Assembly: GCF_003004665.1 (NCBI RefSeq)
Contig: NZ_MUHY01000001.1
Location: forward strand, 558,001 to 622,000
Reading direction: 5' to 3'
DNA length: 64,000 nt
Source of the DNA: Candidatus Pandoraea novymonadis
GTDB taxonomy: Bacteria > Pseudomonadota > Gammaproteobacteria > Burkholderiales > Burkholderiaceae
Under the pieces are notes generated by a model. It was given only the letters and a program-made list of their open reading frames with translations, was not told the DNA's origin and did not search any database. Shown piece after piece: positions 10,939-22,534 of the stretch (within the stretch, counting starts at the first letter, position 1; each line of letters starts with the position of its first letter). The position numbers were made by a program, and so were the translations under genes.

Positions 10939-10991
10939 TCAGATTACAATTTATTAAAACCAATGCTTAGGTACATTCTGTTGTAATCTGA
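10939..10991. repeat. 11-bp inverted repeat between yggT and typA
   Basis: TCAGATTACAA (10939-10949) is the exact reverse complement of TTGTAATCTGA (10981-10991), with 31 bases between. It lies in the 269-base gap between two convergent genes, just past the yggT stop. There is no U-tract, so a terminator role is only possible. Confidence 0.6.
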
Positions 10992-11183
10992 CAGACCTTC
11001 ATTTTGATAAAAATCGGCAATTTATTAAGGAGGATTTAAAAAACTAAATGTTATCTATAGTAGAGATAAAAATATTGCCTTATTCCCTATTCAAAACTTA
11101 AATACAACAAATAATAAATCATAGGCGATCATGTGAAAATCAATTCACTATGTCATAAACAAGAATAATAGTTTTAGTTTAGT

Positions 11184-13001
11184 TTAAATCTGACGCAAAG
11201 CTCGCTTACGTTCATGCTCTTTCAAGAAGCGCTTACGAAGACGAATCATCTGAGGAGTAATTTCGACGAGCTCATCATCATCGATGAATGCAACTGCATA
11301 CTCGAGGCTCATGTCAATCGGCGGGACCAAACGTACTGCTTCATCCGTACCGGATGCACGCACATTTGTCAACTGCTTACCCTTAATCGCGTTTACAACG
11401 AGATCGTTCTCACGACTATGAATACCTATAATCATACCTTCATACAGCGCATCTCCAGGTTCCAAAAACATACGACCACGATCCTGCAACTTCCATATCG
11501 CATAGGCAACGGCAACACCATCATCCTGCGAAATTAACACTCCATTACGACGCTTACCAAATATACCATCTTTCACTGGCGCATACGTGTCGAAGATGTG
11601 GCTCATCATTCCTGTTCCACGCGTCATTGACAGAAAGTGGCCTTGAAAACCAATCAAGCCACGCGCAGGAATCCGATACTCAAGCCGTGTCCGACCCTGA
11701 CCATCCGACACCATATCCAACATTTCACCCTTACGAAAGGCAATTTCTTCCATCACGCTACCCTGATATTGATCTTCCAGGTCAATCATAAGAATTTCAT
11801 ACGGCTCACACTTGACACCATCAAGTTCCTTAATTACGACACGCGGCCTTGATACGGCTAATTCATAACCTTCACGGCGCATGTTTTCGATCAAAATCGT
11901 AAGGTGTAGCTCACCGCGCCCGGATACTTCAAAAACTGAATCTTCCGACGTATCCTTAACACGCAGCGCAACATTATGATTTAACTCTTTGTAAAGACGA
12001 TCGCGAATTTGACGACTCGTAACAAATTTTCCTTCACGGCCTGCCAGCGGTGACGTATTCACGCAGAAATTCATCGTCAGCGTAGGCTCGTCAATATTTA
12101 TGACTGGCAAAGCTTCTGGTAAATCTACTGCACAAATTGTTGCACCTATCCCTACATCTTCGATGCCATTAATAAGTACAATATCACCCGCCTCAGCGCC
12201 ATCAGAAAGAACTCGCTCTAAACCCTTGAAAGTAAGCACTTGATTGATCTTGCGATTCATTATCTCGCCCTCAGGCCCAAAGCGCATAACCACCTGTTGG
12301 CCGGGCTTGATACAACCACGTGTAATACGTCCAATCCCGATGCGACCAACGAAAGTAGAGTAATCAAGGGAGCTAATCTGCAACTGCAGAGGAGCATCAA
12401 CATCCACTTCACGTACCGGCACATACTTCAAAATCGCGTCGAAAAGCGGCCGCATGTCGCCTTCATGTACATCTGACTCAAACCCAGAGAATCCATTTAA
12501 TCCTGATGCGTAAATAATTGGAAAATCCAATTGTTCGTCATTAGCACCTAACTTGTCCATTAGATCAAATGTCTGATTGATAACCCAATCCGGACGCGCA
12601 CCCGGACGATCAATCTTATTCACAACGACAATTGGCCTCAAGCCTAATCCCAAGGCCTTACGCGTCACGAAGCGCGTTTGCGGCATAGGACCCTCGACAG
12701 CATCAACCAATAAAAGTACGCTATCGACCATCGAAAGCACACGTTCAACCTCACCGCCAAAATCCGCGTGCCCAGGAGTATCAACAATATTGATATGCGT
12801 CCCATCATATTCGACGGCACAATTTTTTGCGAGGATCGTGATGCCACGTTCTTTTTCGATGTCGTTCGAATCCATCACACGTTCAACAATGTGTTGGTTT
12901 TCGCGAAAAATTCCTGATTGACGGAGGAGTTGATCAACAAGTGTTGTTTTGCCATGGTCAACATGCGCGATGATGGCAATATTACGGAGAGCACGGGCCA
13001 T
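11184..13001 (-). CDS. typA: Ribosome-associated GTPase TypA/BipA
   Basis: A 605-residue translational GTPase related to EF-G, which assists large-subunit assembly and translation under stress. The G domain begins at the N-terminus with [15 protein letters not shown] (residues 12-26, G1), switch motifs [10 protein letters not shown] and [15 protein letters not shown], and [11 protein letters not shown] as G4. EF-G-like domains II, III and V follow, ending with the family-specific C-terminal domain that contains [17 protein letters not shown]. Length is normal. It follows truB on the same strand after 124 bases that include a short gagact/agtctc hairpin (13079-13095), so it may be partly co-transcribed with the infB cluster. 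Confidence 0.97.
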   Translation of the reverse strand: MARALRNIAIIAHVDHGKTTLVDQLLRQSGIFRENQHIVERVMDSNDIEKERGITILAKNCAVEYDGTHINIVDTPGHADFGGEVERVLSMVDSVLLLVDAVEGPMPQTRFVTRKALGLGLRPIVVVNKIDRPGARPDWVINQTFDLMDKLGANDEQLDFPIIYASGLNGFSGFESDVHEGDMRPLFDAILKYVPVREVDVDAPLQLQISSLDYSTFVGRIGIGRITRGCIKPGQQVVMRFGPEGEIMNRKINQVLTFKGLERVLSDGAEAGDIVLINGIEDVGIGATICAVDLPEALPVINIDEPTLTMNFCVNTSPLAGREGKFVTSRQIRDRLYKELNHNVALRVKDTSEDSVFEVSGRGELHLTILIENMRREGYELAVSRPRVVIKELDGVKCEPYEILMIDLEDQYQGSVMEEIAFRKGEMLDMVSDGQGRTRLEYRIPARGLIGFQGHFLSMTRGTGMMSHIFDTYAPVKDGIFGKRRNGVLISQDDGVAVAYAIWKLQDRGRMFLEPGDALYEGMIIGIHSRENDLVVNAIKGKQLTNVRASGTDEAVRLVPPIDMSLEYAVAFIDDDELVEITPQMIRLRKRFLKEHERKRALRQI

Positions 13002-13125
13002 GAAAGTTGAAATAATTTAATTATTTATTCTGAAATAAACTGGTCATTATATCACTTGATAGCATTTAAAACCATTTCGAGACTATATTAGTCTCATTGA
13101 GGAGAGATCCAGCACAATATATTGA

Positions 13126-14157
13126 TCACTGAGTGGACGCTACTAATAAGCACTGCGGTTTAAGTAAAGCCTCGGGGCCAATCTTGGCAACACCAAGAAA
13201 ATGGCGAGATTTCATCTGGTCAAAGTCACTCTGCACAGATTCACGATAGACACGAACTTCTATCTCACTATGTATCCCTGTCTCATACAGCATCTGCGCA
13301 AAACGCGTTTTATCAAGACGAAGTCTTTGTCCATAACAAAAACGCTTAGATAACGATTCGTCAAGACAAATATAAGGTAAAGTTTTCAGTAGTGTATCCA
13401 CTGGTGCGAGCTTATCGATCCGCTCCTGATGAGCCATTACACTAAGTACATCAAGCGACAGTGCATCACTCAAATCTAGTTGCCCCACCGCCGTACGGCG
13501 TAATGCAGTGAGATGTGCACCACAACCCAACATGATTCCAATATCCTCAGCCAACGTACGTATGTAGGTACCCTTACTGCATGTTACACGCAATGTAAAC
13601 GTTGGTGTTTCGAATTGCCCTTGGTTATTCGACGAAGAGTTCCCCAACCACGAAAGCATTTCCAACGTACGGATCGTCACTTCACGTGACTTACGCTCTA
13701 CCATCTTACCAGCACGCGCGTATTCATAAAGGGGTTTTCCATCGAATTTGAGCGCTGAATACATTGGAGGCACTTGTGAGATACGACCTACAAACCTTGG
13801 CAACATAGCGCATACAACGTCTGCATCACACATCACCGGCTTCCTCTCAATGATCTCACCTTCCGCATCTCCCGTAGTAGTGGTTTGTCCAAGACGCACA
13901 CAAGCTTCATAAGTTTTATCCGCGTTTAGCAAACCTTGTGAGAACTTTGTTGCCTCACCAAAACATAAAGGTAACAGGCCCGTGGCAAGAGGATCAAGTG
14001 TACCAGTATGACCAGCTTTCAATGCTTGTAGAAGATATTTGGCACGCATCAGCGCACAGTTAGACGAGAGACCAATAGGTTTGTCAAGAAGCAAGACACC
14101 ATCAAGTGCGAATCGTGGCAACGTTTGGTAAAGCCTATTCGGACGAGGATCTATCAT
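13126..14157 (-). CDS. truB: tRNA pseudouridine(55) synthase TruB
   Basis: Makes pseudouridine 55 in the T-loop of all elongator tRNAs. The 343-residue protein starts after about 18 extra residues with GVLLLDKPIGLSSN, followed by the catalytic motif GHTGTLDPLATG, in which D55 is the nucleophile. KTYEACVRLGQTTTTGDAEG and CSKGTYIRTLAEDIG are further family signatures. A PUA-like region fills the C-terminus. The ATG at 14157 follows rbfA by 85 bases on the same strand, the usual order of the nusA-infB operon. Confidence 0.96.
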   Translation of the reverse strand: MIDPRPNRLYQTLPRFALDGVLLLDKPIGLSSNCALMRAKYLLQALKAGHTGTLDPLATGLLPLCFGEATKFSQGLLNADKTYEACVRLGQTTTTGDAEGEIIERKPVMCDADVVCAMLPRFVGRISQVPPMYSALKFDGKPLYEYARAGKMVERKSREVTIRTLEMLSWLGNSSSNNQGQFETPTFTLRVTCSKGTYIRTLAEDIGIMLGCGAHLTALRRTAVGQLDLSDALSLDVLSVMAHQERIDKLAPVDTLLKTLPYICLDESLSKRFCYGQRLRLDKTRFAQMLYETGIHSEIEVRVYRESVQSDFDQMKSRHFLGVAKIGPEALLKPQCLLVASTQ

Positions 14158-14242
14158 GTAACAGAAATCAAAAAAATCTCGGAATCATGAGGGCAGTTCC
14201 ACCGAACAGTCATAAAAAATACGTAAAATAAAAATCATGCGG

Positions 14243-14608
14243 TTACTTGATAGCAGATTCATCATTGATGCTATCGATCAGACGAGAGATTTCAATAGCT
14301 TTCTCAATCGATTGATCGTAATAAAAATGTAGAGTCGGAACAGTATGGATGCGTAAACGTTTGAATAAAAGGCTACGCAAATAGCCTGCAGCCTCATTTA
14401 ATACTTCACACGTCGCATCTGGATCTCCGGTCAAAGTTGTGAAATAAATTTTGGCATGTGCGTAATCGGCTGTGAGCACAACGCTTTGCAGGGTCACAAG
14501 ATCAATACGTGGATCCTTAACTTCACTTCGAATTAATGACGACAGGTCCTTTTGAATCTGATCGGCAATACGGAGATGACGATCAGGAATAACATTATTT
14601 TTTCGCAT
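14243..14608 (-). CDS. rbfA: Ribosome-binding factor A
   Basis: Cold-shock-linked small-subunit maturation factor that binds the 5' end region of 16S rRNA in the 30S precursor. The 121 residues form a single KH-like domain: [17 protein letters not shown] at the start, [27 protein letters not shown] in the central sheet, and [21 protein letters not shown] near the end. Length is typical. It lies between infB (81 bases upstream) and truB on the same strand. GAG just ahead of the ATG at 14608 is the only ribosome-site hint. Confidence 0.95.
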   Translation of the reverse strand: MRKNNVIPDRHLRIADQIQKDLSSLIRSEVKDPRIDLVTLQSVVLTADYAHAKIYFTTLTGDPDATCEVLNEAAGYLRSLLFKRLRIHTVPTLHFYYDQSIEKAIEISRLIDSINDESAIK

Positions 14609-14689
14609 CTCAGACTCGTGGCTCTTTAAGCTGACTGACCTGGGGTCACTCTGTATGAATAGTCATACCATTATTTCATGATGGTGTTA

Positions 14690-17614
14690 TTACAATGAAC
14701 GCGCAACTTCGGTAATTTCAAACGCCTCAAATTGATCACCTTCTCGAATATCATTGAAATTCTTGATGGACATTCCACACTCGAAACCTTGCTTCACTTC
14801 CTTGACATCATCCTTGAAGCGTTTTAGCGAATCGAGTTCACCCGTATAGATGACAACGTTGTTACGCAGAACTCGAAATTGTGATCCACGCTTAACTATA
14901 CCTTCTAACACCATACAACCAGCCACTGTACCTATCTTCGGGACACGAAATACTTGACGCACTTCCACAAGCCCTGTGATTTCCTCTTTTCTCTCCGGCG
15001 ACAGCATACCCGACATCGCCGCCTTCACTTCATCCACGGCATCATAAATGATGTCGTAATAACGTATATCAATACCATTTGACTCCGCCAATTTTCGAGC
15101 TAACGCATCGGCACGAGTATTGAACCCTATAATGACTGCCTTCGAAGCAGTTGCCAAATTAACATCGCTTTCACTAACCCCACCAACAGCACTGTGTATC
15201 ACCTGCACCCGTACTTCCGGTGTCGAAAGCTTATTGATAGCATGCGCCAACGCTTCTTGGGAACCTTGTACATCAGCCTTAATAATCAATGGCAAACTCT
15301 TGACTTCACCTTCACCCATTTGTTCAAAAATATTTTCGAGCTTTGCGGCATGTTGCTTGGCAAGCTTAACATCTCGGAACTTACCTTGTCGAAATAATGC
15401 AATTTCGCGTGCCTTGCGCTCATCTTGAACCACTAACACTTCCTCACCAGCACCTGGCACTTCCGACAACCCCTGAATTTCAACAGGAATCGAAGGTCCA
15501 GCTTCCTTCACTGACTTTCCAAGTTCACTCAACATAGCGCGCACACGGCCATAAGCTTGACCGGCAAGCACCATATCACCACGATGTAAAGTACCTGACT
15601 GCACCAAAATTGTTGCGACTGGTCCTTTACCCTTATCGAGCTTAGCTTCAATCACAATGCCTTTAGCCGTGGCTTGCACAGGGGCGTTTAATTCAAGGAC
15701 TTCTGCTTGTAGCAAAACGTTTTCAAGTAACTCATCGATCCCCGTGCCTACCTTCGCCGACACTTTCACAAATGGTGAATCACCGCCGTATTCTTCTGGC
15801 ACAACACCTTCGGCAACCAATTCTTGCTTGACCCGCTCTGGGTTAGCATCCGGCTTATCAAGCTTATTAATCGCGACGACAATAGGAACGCCCGCCGACT
15901 TAGCATGCGCAATAGCTTCCTTCGTTTGTGGCATCACGCCATCATCCGCTGCGACTACCAAAATAACAATATCCGTCGCTTTGGCCCCACGAGCACGCAT
16001 CGCTGTAAATGCCTCATGCCCTGGCGTATCAAGAAAGGTGATAGTACCGTTTGGTGTATCGACGTGATACGCACCGATGTGCTGCGTAATACCACCCGCT
16101 TCGCTAGCAGCAACCTTATCTCGACGGATATAGTCAAGCAAAGAAGTTTTGCCATGATCAACGTGACCCATGACGGTTACTACTGGTGGACGCGAAAATA
16201 GCTCAACATCAGATTTTTCATTGCCTAAATCAAGCATTGTTTCCGGGTCGTCAAGCTTAGCAGCAATCGCCTTATGACCTAGTTCTTCAACCACAATCAT
16301 GGCAGTTTCTTGATCAAGAACCTGATTGATAGTAATCATTTGTCCCAATTTCATCATCAATTTGATGACTTCCGAAGCTTTGACTGCCATCTTATGTGCA
16401 AGATTGGCAACACTGATTGTTTCTGGCACATGGACATCACGTACAATAGGCTCGCTCGGTGCCTGAAATGAGTTACGTTCCTCTTGCCCATGACGATCAC
16501 CTCGACGACCACGGCTACCAACCCCTCCGCTGCTCCAACTCTCAGCACCGCCCGAAGTATCTCCACGGGTCTTCATGCCACCTCGTTTGCGACTATCACT
16601 ATCTTTTTTCCAAGCACTTCCTCCCTTTTTCTTTTCAACAATCCCTATTGTTGTTGAAGCAGTCACTAGTTTCTTATCCACCGACTTGGCTGGCTTATGC
16701 AGCGTGCCCTTAGCATTTCCTGGCTTCATAGATTGAGTCGGTTCTGTTACTTCGGGTGCCGCCTTAACAACACGACGTGGCATACTTATCATTTCACGAA
16801 TCGCCCGCGCTTCAGCCTCTGCGGCCGCGCGACGCTTCTGGGTCAATTCTTCTTCCGCAATAGCCTTCTCTGGAAGAATATTGATCTTTTCAGCAGCAAT
16901 CCGCACGGCTTCAGTTTTCGCCGTGGGCGAAAGCACTGCCTCGGAATGAGCAATATTCATAACATTGACACCGACTTCAGATAGCGGCACTTTTCGAACA
17001 CGCGAGCGTCCAGCGTTCCTGGGATAGAGTAGCGTCGCATTCAATTGTTCTGCTTCCGCCTTTGCCTGAGCGTTCGCTACAGCTTGTTTTTCAGCAAAAC
17101 GCTTGAGAGTTTCACGCTCACGATACTCAGCGGCTTCTTTTTCTTCGCGTAAGCAACGCTCAGCTTCCTCACGCTCAAGTCGTTCCTGACGTTCCTTAAG
17201 CTGAGCAGCAACTTGTGTAGCTAAACGCTCAGCCTCGACACGCGCAACTTCTTCACGCTGACGCAAAGCAGCATCATCAGCAACCACTATGTCAATGTCC
17301 TCACATGGCAGATCATCACGCTTCACAAAGGTACGCTTCTTTCGCACTTCCACTTGTATTGTCCGTGCTTTACCTGTCGAATCGGCTTGTTTGATCTCGG
17401 AGGTCTGACGACGTGTTAGAGTGATTTTCTTTTTATCTCCATCACCAGCACCGTGCGACCGGCGAAGATACTCCAGCAAACGAGCCTTATCATCTTCTGT
17501 CAAAGGATCATTCACGTTTATTTTTTTCACACCAGCCGCCTTCAATTGCTCCAACAACACACCAGCTGGCACTTTTAGTTCTGCGGCAAATTGAGCTACA
17601 TTGATACTCGCCAT
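14690..17614 (-). CDS. infB: Translation initiation factor IF-2
   Basis: Translational GTPase that places formyl-Met-tRNA on the 30S subunit and drives subunit joining. The 974 residues contain an N-terminal IF2-N domain (about 1-50, [20 protein letters not shown]), a long charged coiled-coil region rich in Arg/Glu/Ala (about 120-290), a Gly/Arg/Ser linker (330-385), a second IF2-N-like segment (about 395-445), and the G domain with GHVDHGKT at 483-490, [15 protein letters not shown] and [13 protein letters not shown]. Domains II-IV carry the initiator-tRNA binding C-terminus. The start at 17614 is supported by GAGG six bases upstream. It follows nusA by 77 bases. Confidence 0.97.
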   Translation of the reverse strand: MASINVAQFAAELKVPAGVLLEQLKAAGVKKINVNDPLTEDDKARLLEYLRRSHGAGDGDKKKITLTRRQTSEIKQADSTGKARTIQVEVRKKRTFVKRDDLPCEDIDIVVADDAALRQREEVARVEAERLATQVAAQLKERQERLEREEAERCLREEKEAAEYRERETLKRFAEKQAVANAQAKAEAEQLNATLLYPRNAGRSRVRKVPLSEVGVNVMNIAHSEAVLSPTAKTEAVRIAAEKINILPEKAIAEEELTQKRRAAAEAEARAIREMISMPRRVVKAAPEVTEPTQSMKPGNAKGTLHKPAKSVDKKLVTASTTIGIVEKKKGGSAWKKDSDSRKRGGMKTRGDTSGGAESWSSGGVGSRGRRGDRHGQEERNSFQAPSEPIVRDVHVPETISVANLAHKMAVKASEVIKLMMKLGQMITINQVLDQETAMIVVEELGHKAIAAKLDDPETMLDLGNEKSDVELFSRPPVVTVMGHVDHGKTSLLDYIRRDKVAASEAGGITQHIGAYHVDTPNGTITFLDTPGHEAFTAMRARGAKATDIVILVVAADDGVMPQTKEAIAHAKSAGVPIVVAINKLDKPDANPERVKQELVAEGVVPEEYGGDSPFVKVSAKVGTGIDELLENVLLQAEVLELNAPVQATAKGIVIEAKLDKGKGPVATILVQSGTLHRGDMVLAGQAYGRVRAMLSELGKSVKEAGPSIPVEIQGLSEVPGAGEEVLVVQDERKAREIALFRQGKFRDVKLAKQHAAKLENIFEQMGEGEVKSLPLIIKADVQGSQEALAHAINKLSTPEVRVQVIHSAVGGVSESDVNLATASKAVIIGFNTRADALARKLAESNGIDIRYYDIIYDAVDEVKAAMSGMLSPERKEEITGLVEVRQVFRVPKIGTVAGCMVLEGIVKRGSQFRVLRNNVVIYTGELDSLKRFKDDVKEVKQGFECGMSIKNFNDIREGDQFEAFEITEVARSL

Positions 17615-17691
17615 TCAAACCTCATCAAGCAAAGCGACGTGCCTTGCGGTTAATTTCTCAATTAATCGTTCCATATACATGCCAGAGCAAG

Positions 17692-19167
17692 TCATTGAAA
17701 CCAATGTTCACGTGCTTTCATGATCAGTACCTTTGCTATTTTCTCGTCAACACCCGTCAGCTCAGTCAACTCATCTACAGCCAACTCAGCCAAATCATCT
17801 CGCGTCTGAATATTGTGGACAGCCAACTTAGCAAGCAACTCAGAGGAAACACCATCCATGCTCTTCAGACTCAAAGCAACGCCCTCGACCTTTTCTTCAT
17901 TCGCGATTGCCTGGGTCAATAGCGAATCACGTGAGCGATTACGCAACTCGTGTACTGTATCTTCGTCAAAGGCTTCAATTTCTAGCATTTCACCTAGTGG
18001 TACATAAGCAATTTCCTCAAGACTAGAAAAGCCCTCTTCAATCAAGATATCAGCCATTTCCTCATCAACATCAAGACACTGCATGAACAATTCACGCAAT
18101 GAACCACGTTCTTCATTCTGCTTCTCTGTCGACTCATCCAGAGTCATAATGTTGATTTTCCATTTTGTCAACTCTGATGCAAGACGCACATTCTGACCAC
18201 TTCGACCAATAGCTACTGCCAGCTCAGCTTCATCGACTACAACGTCCATACTATGCCTTTCTTCATCGACCACGATCGATTGCACTGATGCAGGCGCTAA
18301 CGCACCAATCACAAACTGCGCCGGATCTTCTGACCAAAGAACAATATCAACATTTTCACCGCCTAGCTCATTACGAACTGCTTGAACACGAGTGCCGCGA
18401 ATACCGACGCAGGTACCAATCGGATCAATACGCTTGTCATGCGCCACAACAGCGATTTTGGCACGCAAGCCTGGATCTCGAGCAGCAGACTTGATTTCCA
18501 AGAGTCCCTGCTCAATTTCCGGAACTTCCATACTAAACAATTCAATTAAAAATTCCGGCACCGTACGAGACAATTCAATCTGTGGGCCACGTGTAGTTCG
18601 ATCAACCCTGGAGATGTAAGCACGAACGCGGTCACCAATTCGAAAATTTTCTTTCGGAATTAACTGATCACGGCGAAGTATGGCCTCCACACGTCCTGAC
18701 TCTGCTATCAAATTACCCTTATCCAAACGCTTGACGGAACCGGTCATAGTCCTTTCGCCTCGTTCCAGGAAATCTGATAAGATTTGCTCGCGCTCAGCAT
18801 CACGAATTCGCTGTAGAATAACCTGCTTCGCTGCTTGCGCACCGATTCGACCGAATTCGATCGAATCCACCGGCTGTTCAATGAAAGAACCAAGCTCAAT
18901 GTTGGCGTTGTCTTCCTTGGCCTCAAACCATAAAACCTGTTTGTCCGGTTCTTGCAAACCATCCTCATCAGGAACAACAAGCCAACGACGAAAACTTTCA
19001 TGCTCCCCCGTTTGTCGATTAATCGAAACGCGAATGTCAACGTCTTCGGTGTAGCGTTTCTTGTTAGCTGAAGCCAATGCTGCTTCAAGAGCGCAAAATA
19101 CCACGTCTTTATCGACGTTCTTTTCGCGCGCGAGCGCATCGACTAACAGCAGTACTTCGCGACTCAT
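17692..19167 (-). CDS. nusA: Transcription termination/antitermination factor NusA
   Basis: RNA polymerase-associated factor controlling pausing, termination and antitermination. The 491 residues comprise the polymerase-binding N-domain (about 1-130), an S1 domain (about 135-200, [15 protein letters not shown]), two KH domains (about 225-345, including [22 protein letters not shown] and [19 protein letters not shown]), and two acidic helix-hairpin-helix repeats at the C-terminus (about 360-491), as in proteobacterial NusA. Its ATG overlaps the rimP stop by four bases (ATGA), implying translational coupling. Confidence 0.97.
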   Translation of the reverse strand: MSREVLLLVDALAREKNVDKDVVFCALEAALASANKKRYTEDVDIRVSINRQTGEHESFRRWLVVPDEDGLQEPDKQVLWFEAKEDNANIELGSFIEQPVDSIEFGRIGAQAAKQVILQRIRDAEREQILSDFLERGERTMTGSVKRLDKGNLIAESGRVEAILRRDQLIPKENFRIGDRVRAYISRVDRTTRGPQIELSRTVPEFLIELFSMEVPEIEQGLLEIKSAARDPGLRAKIAVVAHDKRIDPIGTCVGIRGTRVQAVRNELGGENVDIVLWSEDPAQFVIGALAPASVQSIVVDEERHSMDVVVDEAELAVAIGRSGQNVRLASELTKWKINIMTLDESTEKQNEERGSLRELFMQCLDVDEEMADILIEEGFSSLEEIAYVPLGEMLEIEAFDEDTVHELRNRSRDSLLTQAIANEEKVEGVALSLKSMDGVSSELLAKLAVHNIQTRDDLAELAVDELTELTGVDEKIAKVLIMKAREHWFQ

Positions 19168-19622
19168 CGTTTGCTACTCCTAAAATCAATCTGCGGCACT
19201 AGGCGCGCGCGGTCAATATCGGAAAGAGTAAATTCCAGCAGAACAGGACCACTTTTACCTTCGAATTCCAGACTCAAGTTGTTGCCATTTGGTACTTGCA
19301 AAATACCACGAAAATGCTTACGGCCGTCAAGCGGTATACGCAACATCACAGTCACTTCAGCACCTGAAAAACGCTCGAAATCTTTTAATTTTCGCAACGG
19401 GCGATCAAGCCCTGGCGATGATACCTCCAGACGATCATAATCAACATTATCGACTGCCAATACATGAGAAAGCTGACGACTTACCGTCTCGCAATCTTGA
19501 ATGTTAACTCCTGTTGACTTATCGATGTAAATGCGTAACAAACCACGTCCCGCACGCTCAAGATCAACTAGTTCGTAACCTAAATTCACCACAGTGATCT
19601 CGATCAAATCTAGCAGTTGCAA
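19164..19622 (-). CDS. rimP: Ribosome maturation factor RimP
   Basis: Needed for assembly of the small ribosomal subunit. The 152-residue protein has an N-terminal alpha/beta domain ([17 protein letters not shown], then [20 protein letters not shown]) and a C-terminal Sm-like barrel (from about residue 95). [10 protein letters not shown] joins them. The start codon appears to be TTG at 19622: it matches the family start MQLLDLIE, and an AAGGGTGA ribosome site sits a few bases upstream, with no better ATG. It is the first gene of a rimP-nusA-infB-rbfA-truB transcription unit. The promoter should lie in 19623-19760, beyond the rluB terminator. Confidence 0.93.
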   Translation of the reverse strand: MQLLDLIEITVVNLGYELVDLERAGRGLLRIYIDKSTGVNIQDCETVSRQLSHVLAVDNVDYDRLEVSSPGLDRPLRKLKDFERFSGAEVTVMLRIPLDGRKHFRGILQVPNGNNLSLEFEGKSGPVLLEFTLSDIDRARLVPQIDFRSSKR

Positions 19623-19761
19623 AAAATCACCCTTAAAAAATTATCCATCGACGCACTTCCTACTCTAGTACTTTATCATCACCCCGTATAGGAGGAAGTC
19701 ACCGAAAATCTACTTAACGCCAACTTATCACTCGTCGTGAGCGCATAACAGCGTCAAAAGC

Positions 19762-19787
19762 AAAAAAAAATGGGCAAAACGCCCATT
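19762..19787 (-). terminator. Rho-independent terminator after rluB
   Basis: Read on the minus strand, the stem atgggc... pairs with gcccat (tgggc 19771-19775, gccca 19781-19785), followed by a run of nine T residues (complement of 19762-19770). It lies about 165 bases past the rluB stop and separates rluB from the rimP operon. The 330-base rluB-rimP gap holds nothing else I recognise besides the expected rimP promoter. Confidence 0.85.
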
Positions 19788-19952
19788 TCCGTATCCCTTT
19801 GCTCATCAAACGTATAGCAAAAAGAATGCTATCAGACAAACATTAATTAAACGAATCCGTTCTTTAAATTTTATATGATGTAGAGATATTTTGCAACGAC
19901 GAGACGGCATTTGAAAAAATACAATCCACTTCTAAATACCGACTACCAAGGC

Positions 19953-21596
19953 TTAACGTGAACGTTTCCCACGTCTACCAACCTGATCTCCCTGGACCCC
20001 GCGATTTCCATTAGGTATGCTGGCGCGCCCTTCGTGTCGGCCACTCTTGCCAGCAAAACCACCTCGAGCGCCAAAACCCTTTCCTCGACCCTGATTATCT
20101 CCATAGTAGGACTGTCCAGGCACACCACTCGGCCCCACAAAAGTCATCAATGGATTCACCCGGGGTCTTCGCCACTCAATATGACCACTGGGGCCACTAT
20201 CAAACACACCGAGAGCAGTCTGCATCGGATCCGGTTGACGACGAGATATAACAGAACCCCGACCACGCCGATGCTTCGTATCATCATGAGAAGTGTCTGG
20301 CAATTTCATACCCACAGCGCTAAACAGTGAACGCACTTGCGCCTCACTCAACTCTTCATAACGACCACGTTTGAGACCACGAGGCAATGTTAATGGACCA
20401 TATCGTGTACGAATCAAACGACTAACCATCAATCCGACAGAATCAAACATGCGACGCACTTCACGGTTACGTCCTTCCGATAGCGCAACATGATACCAAT
20501 GATTGGAACCTTCACCACCGCCATCCTGCAATCGCAAGAAGTTTGCCATGCCATCATCGAGCTCGATACCTAAGAGCAATTTCTGACGCGATGATTCATC
20601 CAGTTCCCCAACAGTGCGAACCGCATATTCACGCTCAATGCCATAACGAGGATGCATGAAACGGTTCGCAAGATCGCCTGAAGTGGTCAAAATTAATAAC
20701 CCCTCTGTATTAAAATCAAGACGACCGACTGCAAGCCATTTCGCCATTTTCATCGAGGGCAAACGATCAAAAACAGAAGGGCGATTTTCTGGATCTGCGT
20801 GACTAACAATTTCGCCCGCCGGCTTGTGATACAAAAGAATACGTGGTGGTTTAACGATAATGCGACGTTTAATTAACTTACCGTTAATACGAACTTTATC
20901 CATTGGCAAGATTCGCTGGCCAATATGCGCTGGCTCAGCATTCACGGATACACGTCCTGCCAAAATAAGCTCTTCCATGTCGCGGCGCGAACCCAACCCA
21001 GCCTCCGCCAAAACCTTGTGCAACTTCGGCGCATCATCGCCTGACGACAAAACTCGCCGACCTACATTTTTTCGAACATGTAATTCATTTTTTTTCGAGA
21101 CATCACCTTGTTCAACATCAAATCCACCCGATGCCACAAAGTGAAAAATATCGTCATGACCATCGTTTTTTTCGCTATGTCGAGGTAATTCATCACTTCT
21201 CGGACCCCTTTGTCTTCGATTACCTTGAGTAACAGGTTTACGAGAACCATCAAAAACCTGACCGACAACGGAATGAGTAGAATGTTGATTGCTGCTCACT
21301 CGCAAATAAGACTGCTCGACCAGCAATTGGTCTTTCATGACCCCTTCAGTGGTTCCCATTGTGTGAGTATCGCTCAGATCAACTTCCCCACTCTGACGCT
21401 TGAGCTTCTGTGCCGCACGACGGCGCACAATTAAACTCCGCGGGCCACGACGCAAACCCCGACGCGATTGTTTTTCATCAACAATACCACTGTCGGCATC
21501 GGACATGGAACGATGGGTCACACCGGCATCGCCCATGTGTAAATCTTGGGATTCTTCTTTCTGCTTCAACACAACCTCATTGGAAAACCGACTCAT
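19953..21596 (-). CDS. rluB: 23S rRNA pseudouridine synthase, RluB/RsuA family, with long tails
   Basis: Converts a uridine in 23S rRNA (position 2605 in E. coli) to pseudouridine. The core is an S4 RNA-binding domain (about 190-240, [20 protein letters not shown]) followed by the catalytic domain with [14 protein letters not shown], whose Asp is residue 294, and [14 protein letters not shown]. The 547-residue length comes from two low-complexity tails. About 185 N-terminal residues are rich in Arg, Gln, Asp and Ser, and about 115 C-terminal residues are rich in Gly, Arg and Pro. Burkholderia relatives also carry such tails. A terminator follows. RluB is the best guess, judged from position next to rimP-nusA; RsuA or RluE specificity cannot be excluded. 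Confidence 0.88.
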   Translation of the reverse strand: MSRFSNEVVLKQKEESQDLHMGDAGVTHRSMSDADSGIVDEKQSRRGLRRGPRSLIVRRRAAQKLKRQSGEVDLSDTHTMGTTEGVMKDQLLVEQSYLRVSSNQHSTHSVVGQVFDGSRKPVTQGNRRQRGPRSDELPRHSEKNDGHDDIFHFVASGGFDVEQGDVSKKNELHVRKNVGRRVLSSGDDAPKLHKVLAEAGLGSRRDMEELILAGRVSVNAEPAHIGQRILPMDKVRINGKLIKRRIIVKPPRILLYHKPAGEIVSHADPENRPSVFDRLPSMKMAKWLAVGRLDFNTEGLLILTTSGDLANRFMHPRYGIEREYAVRTVGELDESSRQKLLLGIELDDGMANFLRLQDGGGEGSNHWYHVALSEGRNREVRRMFDSVGLMVSRLIRTRYGPLTLPRGLKRGRYEELSEAQVRSLFSAVGMKLPDTSHDDTKHRRGRGSVISRRQPDPMQTALGVFDSGPSGHIEWRRPRVNPLMTFVGPSGVPGQSYYGDNQGRGKGFGARGGFAGKSGRHEGRASIPNGNRGVQGDQVGRRGKRSR

Positions 21597-22534
21597 TACG
21601 GAAAGTAAAAAAGACTAAGACACTGTCTTAAACCATTAATTCACTATCATGCGATAGGCTCCCCGCACCATCTTTCCCAGCATCTAGTGCCAAATTGGAC
21701 ATATCAATTAATCAAGCAACGGCTGGCTTCAAAACATCGGATTCTGTTCAGGGAACACCGTCTCTTATTCTCCTAACTCAGTGCATATTCAAGCAACAAG
21801 TTCACAACACTGAAATATACAAGACAAACAAAGAGTTGATACAGTTAGCTCATTTTCAGCGGCTCTTGCCAGCGGATCAACGCAATTTCAAGAATAAATC
21901 TATCCATGTGTGAATAAGCAAAACTAGGTCTAGCAATCAAAACCAGGAAAATAAAGACCTACTGGAACGTAAAAATCGTTCATGAGCACGCGAATGAACG
22001 GCGCGCGCTTTTATTTTATATTCATCGAAGTACACTGACACAAAGGAGTTGCTTCAAGGCTACCTGCCAAGAATGGCTTAAAATGTAGCTGTAAATACCT
22101 ACGGGCGATTATTACTGAAAATTTAACTCCCGTAAAGTAACTCGGCATATTTTGTCAGGAAATGTGCAAGTCTCCTCAAAAAACTAGCTGAGGTATATAT
22201 TTATTGCCACGCTCTTTAACACAAAAAACGGAACATGTTTTCCATAAAAAACATCAGACCCTACAACAAAACACAATTGTATAAATTTGTCTCGAAGACA
22301 AGAAATTATCTGTATTCCGAAAGTTAATCACCAAAAAAGTGTTAGCCCACAGAAGATAAAAAATACTCCTCTTCAAACTTATAGAAGTCTACCCTCATGA
22401 AGACCATCACAAGCCCTCAAAAAATACAGCCTAGGACCAAAGTTAGGATATACATTAATGGAAAGAGCTCGATCATTTTTAAAAAACCACAGGATGAAGA
22501 TCTCAACTACACAACTCCTTAGTGGCCTCTTGAT
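21597..22534. other. Gene-free gap between rluB and the cinA-like gene
   Basis: A 938-base AT-rich region. In Burkholderia scpB usually precedes rluB, but I could not recognise any scpB remnant on either strand. Open frames such as 21695-21913 (plus) lack any family signature. It should contain the rluB promoter. Confidence 0.55.
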
